Assembly: GCA_965153455.1 (NCBI GenBank)
Contig: OZ234494.1
Coordinates: 6,634,001 to 6,698,000, forward strand
Reading direction: 5' to 3'
Origin: Sphagnum compactum
Lineage: Eukaryota > Bryophyta > Sphagnopsida > Sphagnales
Length of the DNA: 64,000 bases
The first letter of the stretch is position 1; each line of letters opens with the position of its first letter. Position numbers and translations under genes: made by a program. Below the pieces are notes generated by a model, which saw nothing but the letters and a program-made list of their open reading frames with translations, made no database searches and was not told the origin of the DNA. Positions 12,310-23,590 of the stretch are shown in pieces.

Positions 12310-14720
12310 CACCATCTCCCACCACTGTGCAGTCCAGTGTGTTTTCAATCTACATGCAAACCTAAGAGAACCATGCAATATTTTCAAGATGAAGTCAAAG
12401 TATTTGAAGGAACTAGAGATCATAGTTAGCATGACCGAGGTTTGGAAGGAACAAAAGGATTTAACTACATTCTTCTCCAAGCTCCAAAAAAGTGGTCAAA
12501 TTCTATAAGACCAAATTGCATTTAGAGAGCTAAGGGGTACAAAAGCAAAGAAATCGAAACAAAGATAGTTGACGGAATACATAAGCATAGAAATTGAAGC
12601 AAAGAAATACCTAGAAGCTAGTCAAATAAAGTTGCATCAAGACCCGCAAAACTTCATGGCAACAGACTTACAAGTAGTGACTCATGGAGAATTGAGAGCA
12701 TTAGATAAGAGGAGGCTTAGTGACATGCAAAGGAGATCAAGGGTGAAGTGGTTGTAGAAAGGCCATGTTGTCACAAAGGAGTTTTTGTTGTCATAAAAGA
12801 GCATGAACTTCACTCTTCAATCACTAAACTAAAAACAAAGGATGGGGCATCAATTGCAACACAAGAGGACCTAAGAGATTGTTGCAAAAGGTTTTATTCG
12901 AAGTTGTACAAGAGACAACCCAATGACTCCAACATGGATGAAATTAGAAGACTATCTTTGAAGAACTTGACAAATAGGATACATGATACATAAAAAAGGA
13001 TGTTAGCCAATCCCATGAATGAAAAGGAACTACATATAACATTAGAAGCTTTAGCAAAGGATAAGGCCTTCAATCATGATGGTGTGGTATTTGAGTTCTT
13101 TTTGAGCTTGTGGGATATCAGTGGTTGAAAATACACATAAATGGTGCAATAATCAATTCAATGAAGGTGTTTTCCATTGAAGGTCATATGAGGCTTAATC
13201 ATTCTATTGTATAGAGAGAATAAACATTCCTAGTATGTTTGTGATCAAGATATATAATTTTGTCCTCTAGTGCAAAAGCATGTGTCAATGTTAATAATAA
13301 GCTTTTTCAAGACTTTGATATTGATCATGGGTGTGCCCATGGTCGTTTGCCTATTTTTTATTCTTGGGGAATTCCTCAATGCAACAATAAAAAGGACCAA
13401 TAGAAAATGAGATTACAAGGTGTCAAACTCTCAAGGTCCAAAAGACAACAACCAATCGTGCAATATGTTAATGACTTGACACAAATTTTACAATTAGCAC
13501 CATTCAAGTTATCACAACAAGATTGGTTTGGGTTAAATTGAAATTGTTTTGTTAATCATCTAGCCTCAAACTTAATTATTCCAAGTCCATGGCTTTTTGG
13601 TTTGGAGGCAAGGGACTAACAAATCTAGAATGGACCCAAGTAGTCTAATGGATATGGGCACCAATGTATATGATTTCCATGCTTCTAGGGATCCCCTTTG
13701 GTTTGTCTTTAAATTCCTAATGCAAACAATTTTTTATTGAAGAAGATCAAACACAATTTGAAATATTGGTTATTGATTAAACTTTTGCTAGTTCGGAGAA
13801 TGGTGGTGGTCAATAACATCTTGTTGTTGACCCTTAGTACTTTGTTAGCATTTGGCCTGGAACCAATGAATATACATTTATGGGTTTTCTATGGAAAGGC
13901 AGGGAGGACGGATTAAACTCAAGGATTGTTTTAATGGAAAGGAATGAAAAAGTTGTTTTCGTACTTTTCAACTTTAGGTTGAAAAATGCCTAGAGATACC
14001 AAACCTAAAGTTAATATTGTTTAGGAAATATGGGCCAGCTTGCTCCATCCGAACTTTAAATTGCGTTGGACAAACACATGGCCCAAGCATTGGAGCAAGA
14101 AAGAGGTTTGATTTATTTGGTGAATGTGGAACAAAGTTGTGATAATCCATACTTAAAAGGCCAAAGCAAATAAGTCAATCAACCAAAGATGTGTTCCTTG
14201 TGATAAAGCAAAAAAATCAATCCCACACAAATTTTGGGACAATTGATATGTTCAAAGAGATGGAAGTTCACTCACATGAAATTTTGAATTGTTTACACTA
14301 TGAGCCCATGTTCTACATGCATGCACTCCCAATGGAAGCATGACATTTTCTCTACAAAGGTATCCAAAAGGTTCCTCAAAATGACTAGATTATGGTCTCT
14401 ATTGAAGGACATTACATTGTGCATTATTTGGGTAAAAAAAAGAAGTTTTCAATGGCAATTGGTGGCCTATCCAAAAAATTCAAAATCTCATTTGCAAAAG
14501 GTTGCTTGATTATGGAAGGGCTACATGGGAAAGATGTTTAAGGAGGATTTAAAATTCCATAAGGTTGAAAAAATGAATTTTGAACATTTCGATGAGGTGT
14601 TGAGTAGGAATAAAATGATATGCTCCAAATTTGGTAGCTATGTTGAATGGGTCTTGATGGCCTTCATAAAAATTTCATCAATTGAGTGTATGGGTCATGC
14701 GTTATTAGTATGACATCCAT
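12310..14720 (+). mobile_element. Decayed non-LTR retrotransposon (LINE) ORF2 remains
   Basis: A reverse-transcriptase polyprotein can be followed through several frames with many stops. Near 12,313-12,345 'SHHCAVQCVF' resembles the end of an APE-type endonuclease (usual SDH motif altered). Then come 'RRSRVKWL' (about 12,735-12,757), 'FYSKLYKRQ' (about 12,893) and 'DKAFNHDGVVFEFF' (about 13,065). 'QYVNDL' at 13,461-13,478 stands where the catalytic YADD/FADD box should be, with one Asp replaced by Asn. 'LLGIPFGLSL' (from 13,682) and 'VVVNNILLLTLSTLLAF' (about 13,801) match the C-terminal half of plant L1-like LINEs. The order is right for this family. The element is 5'-truncated and full of stops and frameshifts, so it is dead. 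I see no poly(A) tail or clean target-site duplication. Confidence 0.8.
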
Positions 14721-17700
14721 GATTAACTAAAAATGGCATAAGTGATGAGTTTAGTTCAACTATGTAGTTGAAAAGACTTGTTGTAAAAATCATGTTTTGG
14801 TGTAGTGTTTATTCCACTACAATTCATGGTAAGTAAAGCTTGAAGTTGCAAATTTTACCACAATAAGGGCCCATGTGAGGTAAAATCAATGTAGGTTTGA
14901 TTATGGTAAAGCCCAAGGCCAAGGGATTTGTCACATGTGTAAAGAACTTGTAGGATTTTATTTTATTTATTGCCATCATACCCACCAAATATCACAATTT
15001 AATTTTTGAAAATGAATGTTTTGAAAAAATTAGTACCCATAACATTTTTTTGAAACTCATGGCCTTTGTGTAGGAAACATTATTTATGAATGTAAAACAC
15101 ATTGCAACTACACTAGAAAGATCTTGACAAGTATTTAAATTTAATTGTAAAGAGTTCGATCAAACAATAAATTTAGCATGTAAAAAAATTTACAAAGATG
15201 ACATTTTTGGGGGTTTAGGGTTGCCTACCTACATGTTTTTTTTCACCTTGTTTTTCTATCACATGAGCTTTTAGAAAAACCTAGTTGATTTTACTTTGCA
15301 TCTTAAAATTTAAAAGGATATTAGCTTTTGAAGGCTCATGTTTTTTTAAGCACATCATGTAAGGGGTTCATTAGATTAAACAAAGGCAGCCTTTGAAGTC
15401 GATGTATTATGAAATGAAAACTCCATGAAAATTTGACAAATGTTTCAAATATATGTCAATAGATAAACACCATTGTGTGTAATTTTGAAACATTGTCTTG
15501 TGGAATGAAAATTCTAAAAAAATTTAACAAATATCTATACTAGAGGTATGTCTTAATAAAAAGGCACAAGGTGGCAAACTTTATAATAATTTGGCAAATG
15601 TCTAAATATATTTTAAGATAAAAAATGTAACCCATGTGAAACAAATTACACTAAAACCTCTCCAAAGGTTTAAATGGGTTTATCGTTTAAAATTTGAATA
15701 GCTTTAAGATTAGGGTTTGAAGTTTGAATAGGTTTAGCATTTTGTGAACTTTTTTAAAAAAAAAGTCAAAATTAAAAGTAACCTTGTGAAAAGTGTGAAA
15801 ACTAGGTTTTTTTGTAAATCAAACATTTGAGCACTACAAAACATATCAATGTTATCATTTTAAAAATGATGAGTGTGAATCATGGGAAGAAATTAATATA
15901 TTATTTAGTTTAAGATAATGAAATTGATATTTGAAGTGGAGTGGAAAGATACATATTGGGGTAATTTTTAAATTCTCGACATTTCAATTCTATTTGATAT
16001 GTTAGACAATTTGAATTCAATATTGTACAACATTTAAACATTCATTTTACATGTTTTTTTTCAATTTTCAATGATTAAAAAAAAGAAATAAACTTAGTTG
16101 TTATGTATAACAGAATTGTGTTTTCATTGCATTTGTAGGTCTTTATGTTTTTTTAAGGAGGAAATTATAAATGTAATTACTCCAAATCATTAGGAATCTA
16201 AATCAACCTTCATGAATAAGTTACAACTAAAATGTAATTGGTCTAGAAATATCATCTAACCAACCAACCTCATGTTATAAGAATTATTCTTTAATCCAAC
16301 TTAAAATGGAAAGCTTCCACAAACATGATTTGGGATCCAAAAGATTTACCCTTTGTTGTCTTATTAAGACATTGCCATTGAACACATCCTATCATGATGT
16401 CATGAATCCAAGTGTGGTTTTACAATCTATTAACTAAAAATCCCTTTGTTACCAAAACCAAACCAATTTAATGTTTCAAAACTATTTTGGACGTGAAATA
16501 TGATCCATTAAAAAGGTTGCAAAAAGTCAAATTTTATTTTTCTTGCCATGTCTTTTCATGACTAATGAAAATTATATACAATAACTATTATATATTATAT
16601 ATTAATGAATTAATATATAATTATTATATATTATTAATTAATATAATAATTAATATTTTTTGTAATTATTAATCAATGTTGGTTAGTTTTGGCTTTTACA
16701 CAAAATCTTCAATTTTGGTTTAAACATATTTTTAATGTAAGGGAACCCTTGGTTCCATTCTTTTTCTTTTTCTATTGGGTTAACCATTTCTTAGCCTAAT
16801 CTTCTTAAATATTTTAAAGCCAATTTCAAGTTTTCAAAAATATAAAAATTATTATATGAAATGGGTAAAAGTAACTTTGTAAACACTACCAAGGAATATG
16901 AGGTAAATCCATCATTTCTTGAGTCACATGAAAACAACCTCTTTGTGGATACCATGATAAGATTTTATACCTACTAATTCACTTTCACACAAATGAAGGT
17001 GAATCAACTTAATAAGACTTTTGGTTCATGATTCATTTGTGATCAAGATTATGTGACTATTTCCTTATCAATAAATATAGATATAGCAAAGTAAATACTA
17101 GAAAAATCAATTATATATGTAAGAGGTTTATCATTACATGTAAAATTGAACCTTCACACAAAAAAATAAAGTTAACAAAATTGAACTAGTTGATATTTGC
17201 TTGACATAAAACAATGAAATTACGCAGGTCATGGTTTTATCAATTAATAAACTAGGGCCTTTTTAACACCTACATTGACCAAACAAAATTATATACAATA
17301 ACTTTGCTAAAAATAAGGTTTATGCAACTTCATCACTATCAACTCCATAATCAACAAATGAGGTGCTTAAAATGTACATCTCCTCTTTAAGAAATTGAAG
17401 CTTCACCAAACCCAAACAAACTTACAAAACCAATTTGAAGTCCTTCACAATTGAACCTTTCCAAAATGTTGGCTGTCATTGTAATAATTTCCACACCTTT
17501 TCCTTTTTTAACATTAGTAGATACACCAATGTTGGGCCTAATTAAAAGTTGATAATAATTTGCAACTTGGTTGTTGACATGTCATTGTTATTACACCATG
17601 TCATCACATGGTTATGGCTCAAATTGTAAGGTGTTTGCACACTATGGTGACCTTATATGGACGTCATAATGACAATTTTTCATGTATTCCCTAGATACAA

Positions 17701-17810
17701 TAAAATAAATAAAATAAAATTCATTGAAATAATAGCAAAAGGGATTCACTTTTCTAAAGCTATCATAATCGTTCTAGGAATGAAAAAATCAAATCAAAAT
17801 TGTGGATAGC
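14720..17810. other. AT-rich intergenic DNA
   Basis: No gene recognised. Positions 16,575-16,665 are almost pure A/T and strongly self-complementary (alternating 'atatta', 'taatat', 'attaat' blocks). The beginning of this stretch may still contain the unrecognisable 3' end of the LINE. Confidence 0.6.
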
Positions 17811-18260
17811 GAATAAGTAATGGACTTTTGAATTTTGTCGACACTTTTTGTCACACGTGCAAAACTCATGATATGGACTTTTATCTTACAATATGTTAGT
17901 TTTATGTGTTTGAAAATTTGGGATATTGGATGAAACATGTTTAAAAAATTAAAAATCCATTGAATGAATGGAATGTGATTTTAATTTATTATGTTATGGA
18001 CTTTTTAAAATCCCAAAGATTATAATTATTTTAAAAGGCCTTTTAAGCATTTAAAAATAATTATTAAAAAAAATATTTTGTGATAATTTTAATATGTCTT
18101 ATAGCATCATGATTTGAAATTGGAAATGGAAAAAATGTTACTTTCAATATCATCTAAATATTCATATTTCAAGCCAGTTTTCAACTACATTAAAAAAGGA
18201 CTTTGAAATGGGACTCTAATCCGCTGAAATTGTGACACCCTAGTGTGTTTTTGCCTTGTA
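17810..18260 (+). repeat. Dispersed repeat family C, copy 1
   Basis: Aligns by eye over about 450 bp with 63,200-63,665 in the same orientation. Shared ordered landmarks: 'agtaatggactt', 'gtcaca', 'atggacttttatcttacaat' (17,874-17,893 and 63,271-63,290), 'ggacttt..a..gggact' and a 'tttgccttg'/'tttcaccttg' end. Clearly diverged. No coding capacity or terminal repeats recognised. Confidence 0.65.
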
Positions 18261-19370
18261 GTGAAACACCACCAAGCCTTCGTGATGCACAAGCTACCCA
18301 CCACCACACCTACCATACCCACTTGTTTTTCCTTCGTTGGACTTGTTAGGAAAAAAACAAAACAAGACACCTAAAGAAATCAAAGCCTTAAAAGATCATA
18401 AGTTTGTGACAAAACACAAAGCACCCAAATGAACCAAAAGATTAAGGGGTGAAAAGTTTTTGACAAAAAGTTAAAACAAAAAATAAAGAAATGGACAAAA
18501 ACTAAAGTTTGGAAGTTGTAAAATTGTTCTTAAAGTTTGATGGAAAATAAAAAGTTTCCCTTAAGTTATTGCCAAAGGTGATGCTTGAAAACAAACAAAA
18601 CATAAAAGACAATTGTTTCACAAAAGTTTAAAACGATGTAAAAGCTTTAAATTGTGGACCTTCAAATTTTGCATTGAGCCCATCATAGTGATTCAACTTG
18701 ATTTTTTTGCACATCAACATTGCCAATTAGTTCAAAGCCAAGTTTTGCATCAAACTCTTCTTCACTAAAATGGTTCCAACTTCAATTTTTCCTTGTTGTA
18801 AAATTGATGGTAAGGTTACCTTGGTAACAAATTTGTAGCGGGGATCAAAACCAAGCATAAACCTTGAACCGGCCAACATTGGTGTTAATATTTAAATGAA
18901 ACCCTACCCCAACAATTGACATCCTTTGAATTTTTATGATTAATTCAACGCCATTTTATAGTTATACCTAACGTATTTTACACATTTGGGAAACAAAATG
19001 AAATTATCCATAAAATCATGTTCAATCAAACCCCTATTTCATGACCTGTTGGCCACTTATTTGTTTCTTTCGTGCTTTATTTTATGTTATTTGCAAGGTC
19101 CCAAAAAATCATGACAATATATATATATATATATGATTTACAAAATATATGCAAATGGTTTTCAACTATGGGCTACCCAACTTAATTTTATGGGTGCAAA
19201 TGGGATAACACAAGCCACACACACATGCTTTTTGACTACTTTTGTGATTGCTTTTTGGGAAATATTCCTAAAATATTTTAAAAATATTCCTGAAAAAGCC
19301 TTCAAAAAAATCTTCTAAATGTTTTAAAAAAAAAATCATACTATTTTATTAAGGTTTATGTTAAAAATAT
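18260..19370. other. AT-rich intergenic DNA before the foldback element
   Basis: No gene recognised. A short (TA)n run lies at about 19,118-19,134. The 60-codon frame at 19,133-19,318 begins inside it and has no recognisable content. Confidence 0.6.
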
Positions 19371-21635
19371 AACAAATAGGTTTATTTCTATGTTTTTAAA
19401 AATATTCTATCTATGTTACTTTATGATATACCCAATATTATTTTAAGTTACTTTAGTTATTCTAACTTATATTTTATGTTATTATAGGCTATTATAAATT
19501 ATTGTACCCTAAATTATTATATGTTATTTTACCTTAAAATATCTTAACTAGTTTATTATAAGCTTTTAAATTATTTTAAATTAAATTATTCAACTAACTT
19601 TAGGCTATACCTTAGGTTATTTTATTTTAAATTAATATATGTTATTTCAAGTTATACTTTAACTTATTCAAGGTCATTCTACTTAATGTTATTATAAATT
19701 ATTTTATACTAAGCATAATAACTTTAAAATAATCTAAAACAAAATATAATGACCTAAGGTAAAAATAACTCAGAATAGAAAATAATAACCTATGAAAAAT
19801 AATTTCAAATACCCTATAATATAATAACTACCAATAGCCTATGATATTATAACATAAAATATCAAACAATAATTTATAATACAATAATCACCAATAGTTG
19901 TAATATAACATATAATAACCAACACTAACTTATAATACAATAATCATTAATAACCATTAATAAAATAGCCATCAATAACCACCAATAAAATAACCACCAA
20001 TGGCTTACAATGAAATAATCATTAATAACCATTAATATAATAGCCACCAATAGTCATTAATAGATTAATCACGAATAACTATTAATAGAATAGCCACCAA
20101 TAGCCATTAATAGATTAATCACGAATAACTATTAATAGAATAGCCACCAATAGCCATTAATAGATTAATCACGAATAACCATTAATAAAATAACCACCAA
20201 TAGCCATTAATATAATAGCCACCAATATTCATTAATAGATTAATCACGAATAGCCATTAATAGAATAGGCACCAATAGCCATTAATAGATTAATCACGAA
20301 TAACCATTAATAGAATAACCACCAATAGCCATTAATACATTCATCATGAATAACCATTAATAGAATAGCCACCAGTAGCCATTAATAGAATAGCCACCAA
20401 TAGCCATTAATAAAATAGCCACCACTAGCCATTAATAGAATAGCCACCACTAGCCATTCATAAAATAGTCACCAGTAGCCATTAATAGAATAACCACCAG
20501 TAACCATTAATAGAATAGCCACTAGAAGCCATTAATAAAATAGCCACCAGTAGCCATTAATAGAATAGCCACTAATAGCCATTAATAGAATAGCCACTAA
20601 TAGCCATTAATAAAATAACCACCAGTAGCCATTAATAAAATAACCACCAATAACCATTCATATAATAGCCACCAATAGCCACGAATAGAATAATCACGAA
20701 TAGCCACCAATAGAATAACTATTAATGGCCATTAATAGAATAACCACCAATAACTATTAATAAAATAACCACTAAAAAACATTAATAGCCACAAATAGAA
20801 TAAGTACCAATAGCCAATAATAACCACCAATAGCACTATAAAAGAACAACCAATAGCCATATATTATAATTGCTTAGGATTGCGTAAAATAATCTAAGGT
20901 GAAATAATTTATAATAAACCGAAATAACTTAAGGTGAAATAATTTTCAATAGCCAAAAGTAACTTATAATAGCTACAAGTAATCTAAATTGAAATAATTT
21001 ACAATAGCAAAAAATAACATAGAATAGACAAAAAAACTTACAACAGCTGAAAATAGCCTAAGGTGAAATAAGTTAAAATAGCCAAAAGTAATTTATAATA
21101 ATTACAAGTAGTCTAAATTGAAGTAATCTATAATAGCCAAAAATACCATAGAATAGCCAAAAAAACTTACAATAGCTGAAAATAGCCTAAGGTGAAATAA
21201 GTTAAAATAGCAAAAAATAACTTAAAATAACCAAAAGTAACCTACGGTGAAATAGCCAAAAATAACCAAAAGTTTTTGAGAATAACCATAAATAGTCGTA
21301 AATAATGTAGGGTGAAATAATTTAAATTAATGAAAAATAGTCACATAATAATTGAAAGTAGTTTAACATAGGTATTATTATTATATTAACAAAAAAAAAT
21401 CCATTTATTAAACTTTTTTTTTCAAAAAAATGGTCATTGAAATGTTATTCAATATTGATATTCAACTTTTTTTTTGTTCAAATGATTTTAAACTTTCAAA
21501 AGGAAATAAATGTAATTATGTACATTATTGAATTTTTTTTATAAAAAAAACTCGAATCATTTCATTTGAACAAAATTTCAATAAGATATGAATTTTCAAA
21601 GTTTATGTTGTTGTAATGTTTAAAATAAAATATTT
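19370..21635 (+). repeat. Left arm of the foldback element
   Basis: Outer part (19,370-19,850) is made of 'ttatt/aaatta'-type AT-rich words with recurring 'ggctatt', 'aggttatt' and 'ttatgttatt'. The middle is the 25-bp minisatellite. The inner part (20,870-21,635) has looser 'aatagccaaaaataac'-type words and then a unique-looking AT-rich segment that pairs closely with 22,184-22,420. It contains no meaningful open frame. Confidence 0.8.
19850..20860 (+). repeat. 25-bp minisatellite with a 50-bp higher-order form
   Basis: Tandem units of 25 bp, typically starting 'attaatagaa' and ending 'accaatagcc', are clearest at 20,350-20,650, where a dozen follow head to tail with few changes. At about 20,060-20,340 the array alternates this unit with a variant containing 'gattaatcacgaataacc', giving a 50-bp dimer repeated several times. 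The unit is not a multiple of three and is stop-rich, so it does not code. The reverse-complement arm has only a few irregular units near 22,690-22,900, so the expansion happened on one side only. Confidence 0.85.
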
Positions 21636-22184
21636 GATAAATAGAATGTAATGTAACATATTATTACAACAAGCAGGGTGGTTTGATGGTAAAGGTGTTT
21701 GCCCCCATTCCAAAGGTCAAGAGATCAAACCTCATGGGTGGTGTTGTGTGTGGTCAACAATAGTAAATTGATCGAATATTTTCCTTTGAATTCTTAGGTT
21801 AGGTGCTTAGGTTGATTACGTGGCCTACCTACCTACCTAGGCTAGGTTTTTAACCTAGCTAATGACACGTGTCAATAAATAATAGGCTTTAAAAATCATG
21901 AAATTATCAATAATATTATATATTAAATAATTAAAATTTAATTAATTTCCATACTGGTTAGTTAACTAACTAGCAGTGAATGGTTTGGTAAATTTGTATT
22001 TCACTTGAGAGTAACCTTGTTTCATTAGGTATTAGTGAAATAAGTCATTGTCCTTAGCAGCTAGTCCCTGTTCACTAGGGGGTTAAACAATTTCACTGGG
22101 TAAAAATGTCCAAATTCACTCAAAAATCTAGTGAAACCCATAGTGAACTAGGACGCAATTCCTAGTAGTGCTTCATTTTAAACA
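21635..22184. other. Loop of the foldback element
   Basis: Unpaired centre. It holds, in order, a tRNA-like stretch (21,675-21,735), a 'cctacctacctacctagg' run near 21,823, AT-rich DNA, and from about 21,960 a segment crowded with GTGAA/TTCAC words that ends in 'cctagtagtg' (22,168-22,177), directly before the right arm. The CACTA-type ending suggests a second element nested in or captured by the loop. Confidence 0.55.
21675..21735 (+). mobile_element. tRNA-like head, possible SINE fragment
   Basis: 'tggtttgatgg' (21,679-21,689) resembles a pol III A box, and 'gatcaaacc' (21,723-21,731) fits the B box GWTCRANNC. They lie 33 nt apart, within the range in tRNAs. The acceptor stem is not convincing, so this is not a functional tRNA gene. 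A tRNA-derived SINE head is the likelier reading, but no SINE tail or target-site duplication was identified. Confidence 0.35.
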
Positions 22185-23410
22185 TTACAAAAACATAAAC
22201 TTTGAAAATTCATATTTTATTGAGATTTTGTCCAAATGAAATGATTAAAGTTTAATTTAAAAGTTTTTTTCAATAATGTACATTTTACATTTATTTCCTT
22301 TTGAAAATGTAAAATCATTTGAATAGTTTTTTTTGAATATCACCATTCAATAACATTTTAATAATCATTCTTTTGAGAAGAAAATGTTTAATAAATGGAT
22401 AAGATTTTTGTTAATATAATAATATTACCTATGTTAGGCTACTTTCAGTTATCCTAGGGCTATTTTTCATTGTTCTAAGTATTTCATCCTACATTATTTA
22501 CGGCTATTTATGGTTAGTGTCAATTTTTTTTGTTATTCTATGTTATTTTAAATTATTGGTAACGATTATAAATTTTTTTGGCTATTTTAAGCTATTTCAT
22601 CTTAGGCTATTTTCAACTATGTGAGGTTATTGTTGGTTACTTTTGGTTATTGACGGTTATTTCACCTTATGTTATTATTGATTATTTTAGGTTGTATTAC
22701 CATAGGTTATTTGTGGCTATTCTATTGGTAATTATTGTTAATTATTTTATTGGTGATAATTAGTGGTTATTCTATTAGTGGCTATTAGTGGTTATCTTAT
22801 TGGTGGCTATTGATGGCTATTGATGGCTATTTATTGATGACTATTAGTGGTTATTTTATTAATGGTTATTGATGGTTATTTTATTGGTGGCTATTTTATT
22901 ATAAGCTATTGTTGGATATTTTAAGTTATATTATCATAAGCTATTAATAGCTATTTTATTGTAGGCTATTTTAAATTATTTTTCATAGGCTACTATTGGC
23001 CTATTCTATGTTATTTTACCTTAGGTCATTATGTTTTATTTTTAATTATTTTTAATTATTATATTTAGGATAAAACAATTTATAATAACTTAAAGTATAA
23101 CTTGAAATAACATAAAATAAAACTTAAAATTAACTTAAAATAAAATAACCTAAGGTATCGCCTAAAGTTAGTCACATAATTTAATTTAAACTAACTTAAA
23201 ATAAAAAGCCTATAATAAGTTAACTAGAATACCTTAATGTAAAATAACGTATAGTTTAAGGTATAATAATTTATAACAACCTATAATAATTTATAATAAC
23301 TTAGGGTATAAGTTAAAATAATTAAGGTAGCTTAAAATAATATATGGTATATCATAAAGTAACATAGGGTATTTAAAACAACAACATAAAGATAAACCCA
23401 TTTATCACAG
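22184..23410 (-). repeat. Right arm of the foldback element
   Basis: Reverse complement of the left arm. On the plus strand it reads as 'ggctatt', 'ggttatt' and 'attggtggctatt' words from 22,430 to 23,050 and as 'ataacttaa' words from 23,050 to 23,410. The 61-codon frame at 22,578-22,763 is only a translation of these repeats. Confidence 0.8.
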
Positions 23411-23590
23411 TAAATTATAATAGTGAATTATGTCAACTAGTATTGAAACACAATGTTTACATAATGACATTATAATGAAATAATTTTAACTAGGGTGAAA
23501 TCACTAAAGTGCAATGAATTTATTTCACTTTTAAGGTCTCATAATGATTTAGGCTAATGAATTACACTCCACTTTTGTACTAGTGATTTA
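23410..23590. repeat. GTGAA/TTCAC-rich flank ending in a CACTA-like terminus
   Basis: Just outside the right arm, words such as 'ggtgaaatcac', 'tttcactttt' and 'tacactcc' crowd together, and the stretch ends 'ttttgtactagtg' (about 23,573-23,585). Read on the minus strand this starts CACTAGTACAAAAG, close to CACTA/En-Spm ends of plants. It echoes the GTGAA-rich end of the loop at 21,960-22,177. No matching left terminus was found. Confidence 0.35.

Larger units (their letters stand above)
19370..23410. mobile_element. Giant foldback (long inverted repeat) element
   Basis: The reverse complement of 22,184-23,410 can be aligned along its whole length with 19,370-21,635. The outer ends share 'ttactttatgatatacc' (about 19,420 and its complement near 23,350). 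The middle shares 'accttaggttattttatttt', and the inner ends share 'aacataaactttgaaaattc' (complement at 21,594-21,613; direct at 22,192-22,211). The arms are about 2.27 kb and 1.23 kb, and the unpaired centre is about 550 bp. The left arm is longer mainly because a tandem minisatellite inside it expanded. Long inverted arms built of subrepeats around a short unrelated loop are the definition of foldback transposons. No transposase is visible, so it would be non-autonomous. Arm divergence looks moderate, so it is not a very recent event. Confidence 0.8.

Noticed and set aside
19850-20860. Regular repeats resembling a CRISPR array
   Set aside because: Units are contiguous, without unique spacers, in a plant-type genome and inside an inverted repeat arm; it is a minisatellite.
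21675-21735. Functional tRNA gene
   Set aside because: A and B boxes fit loosely, but I could not pair an acceptor stem or identify an anticodon arm; kept only as a SINE-like head.
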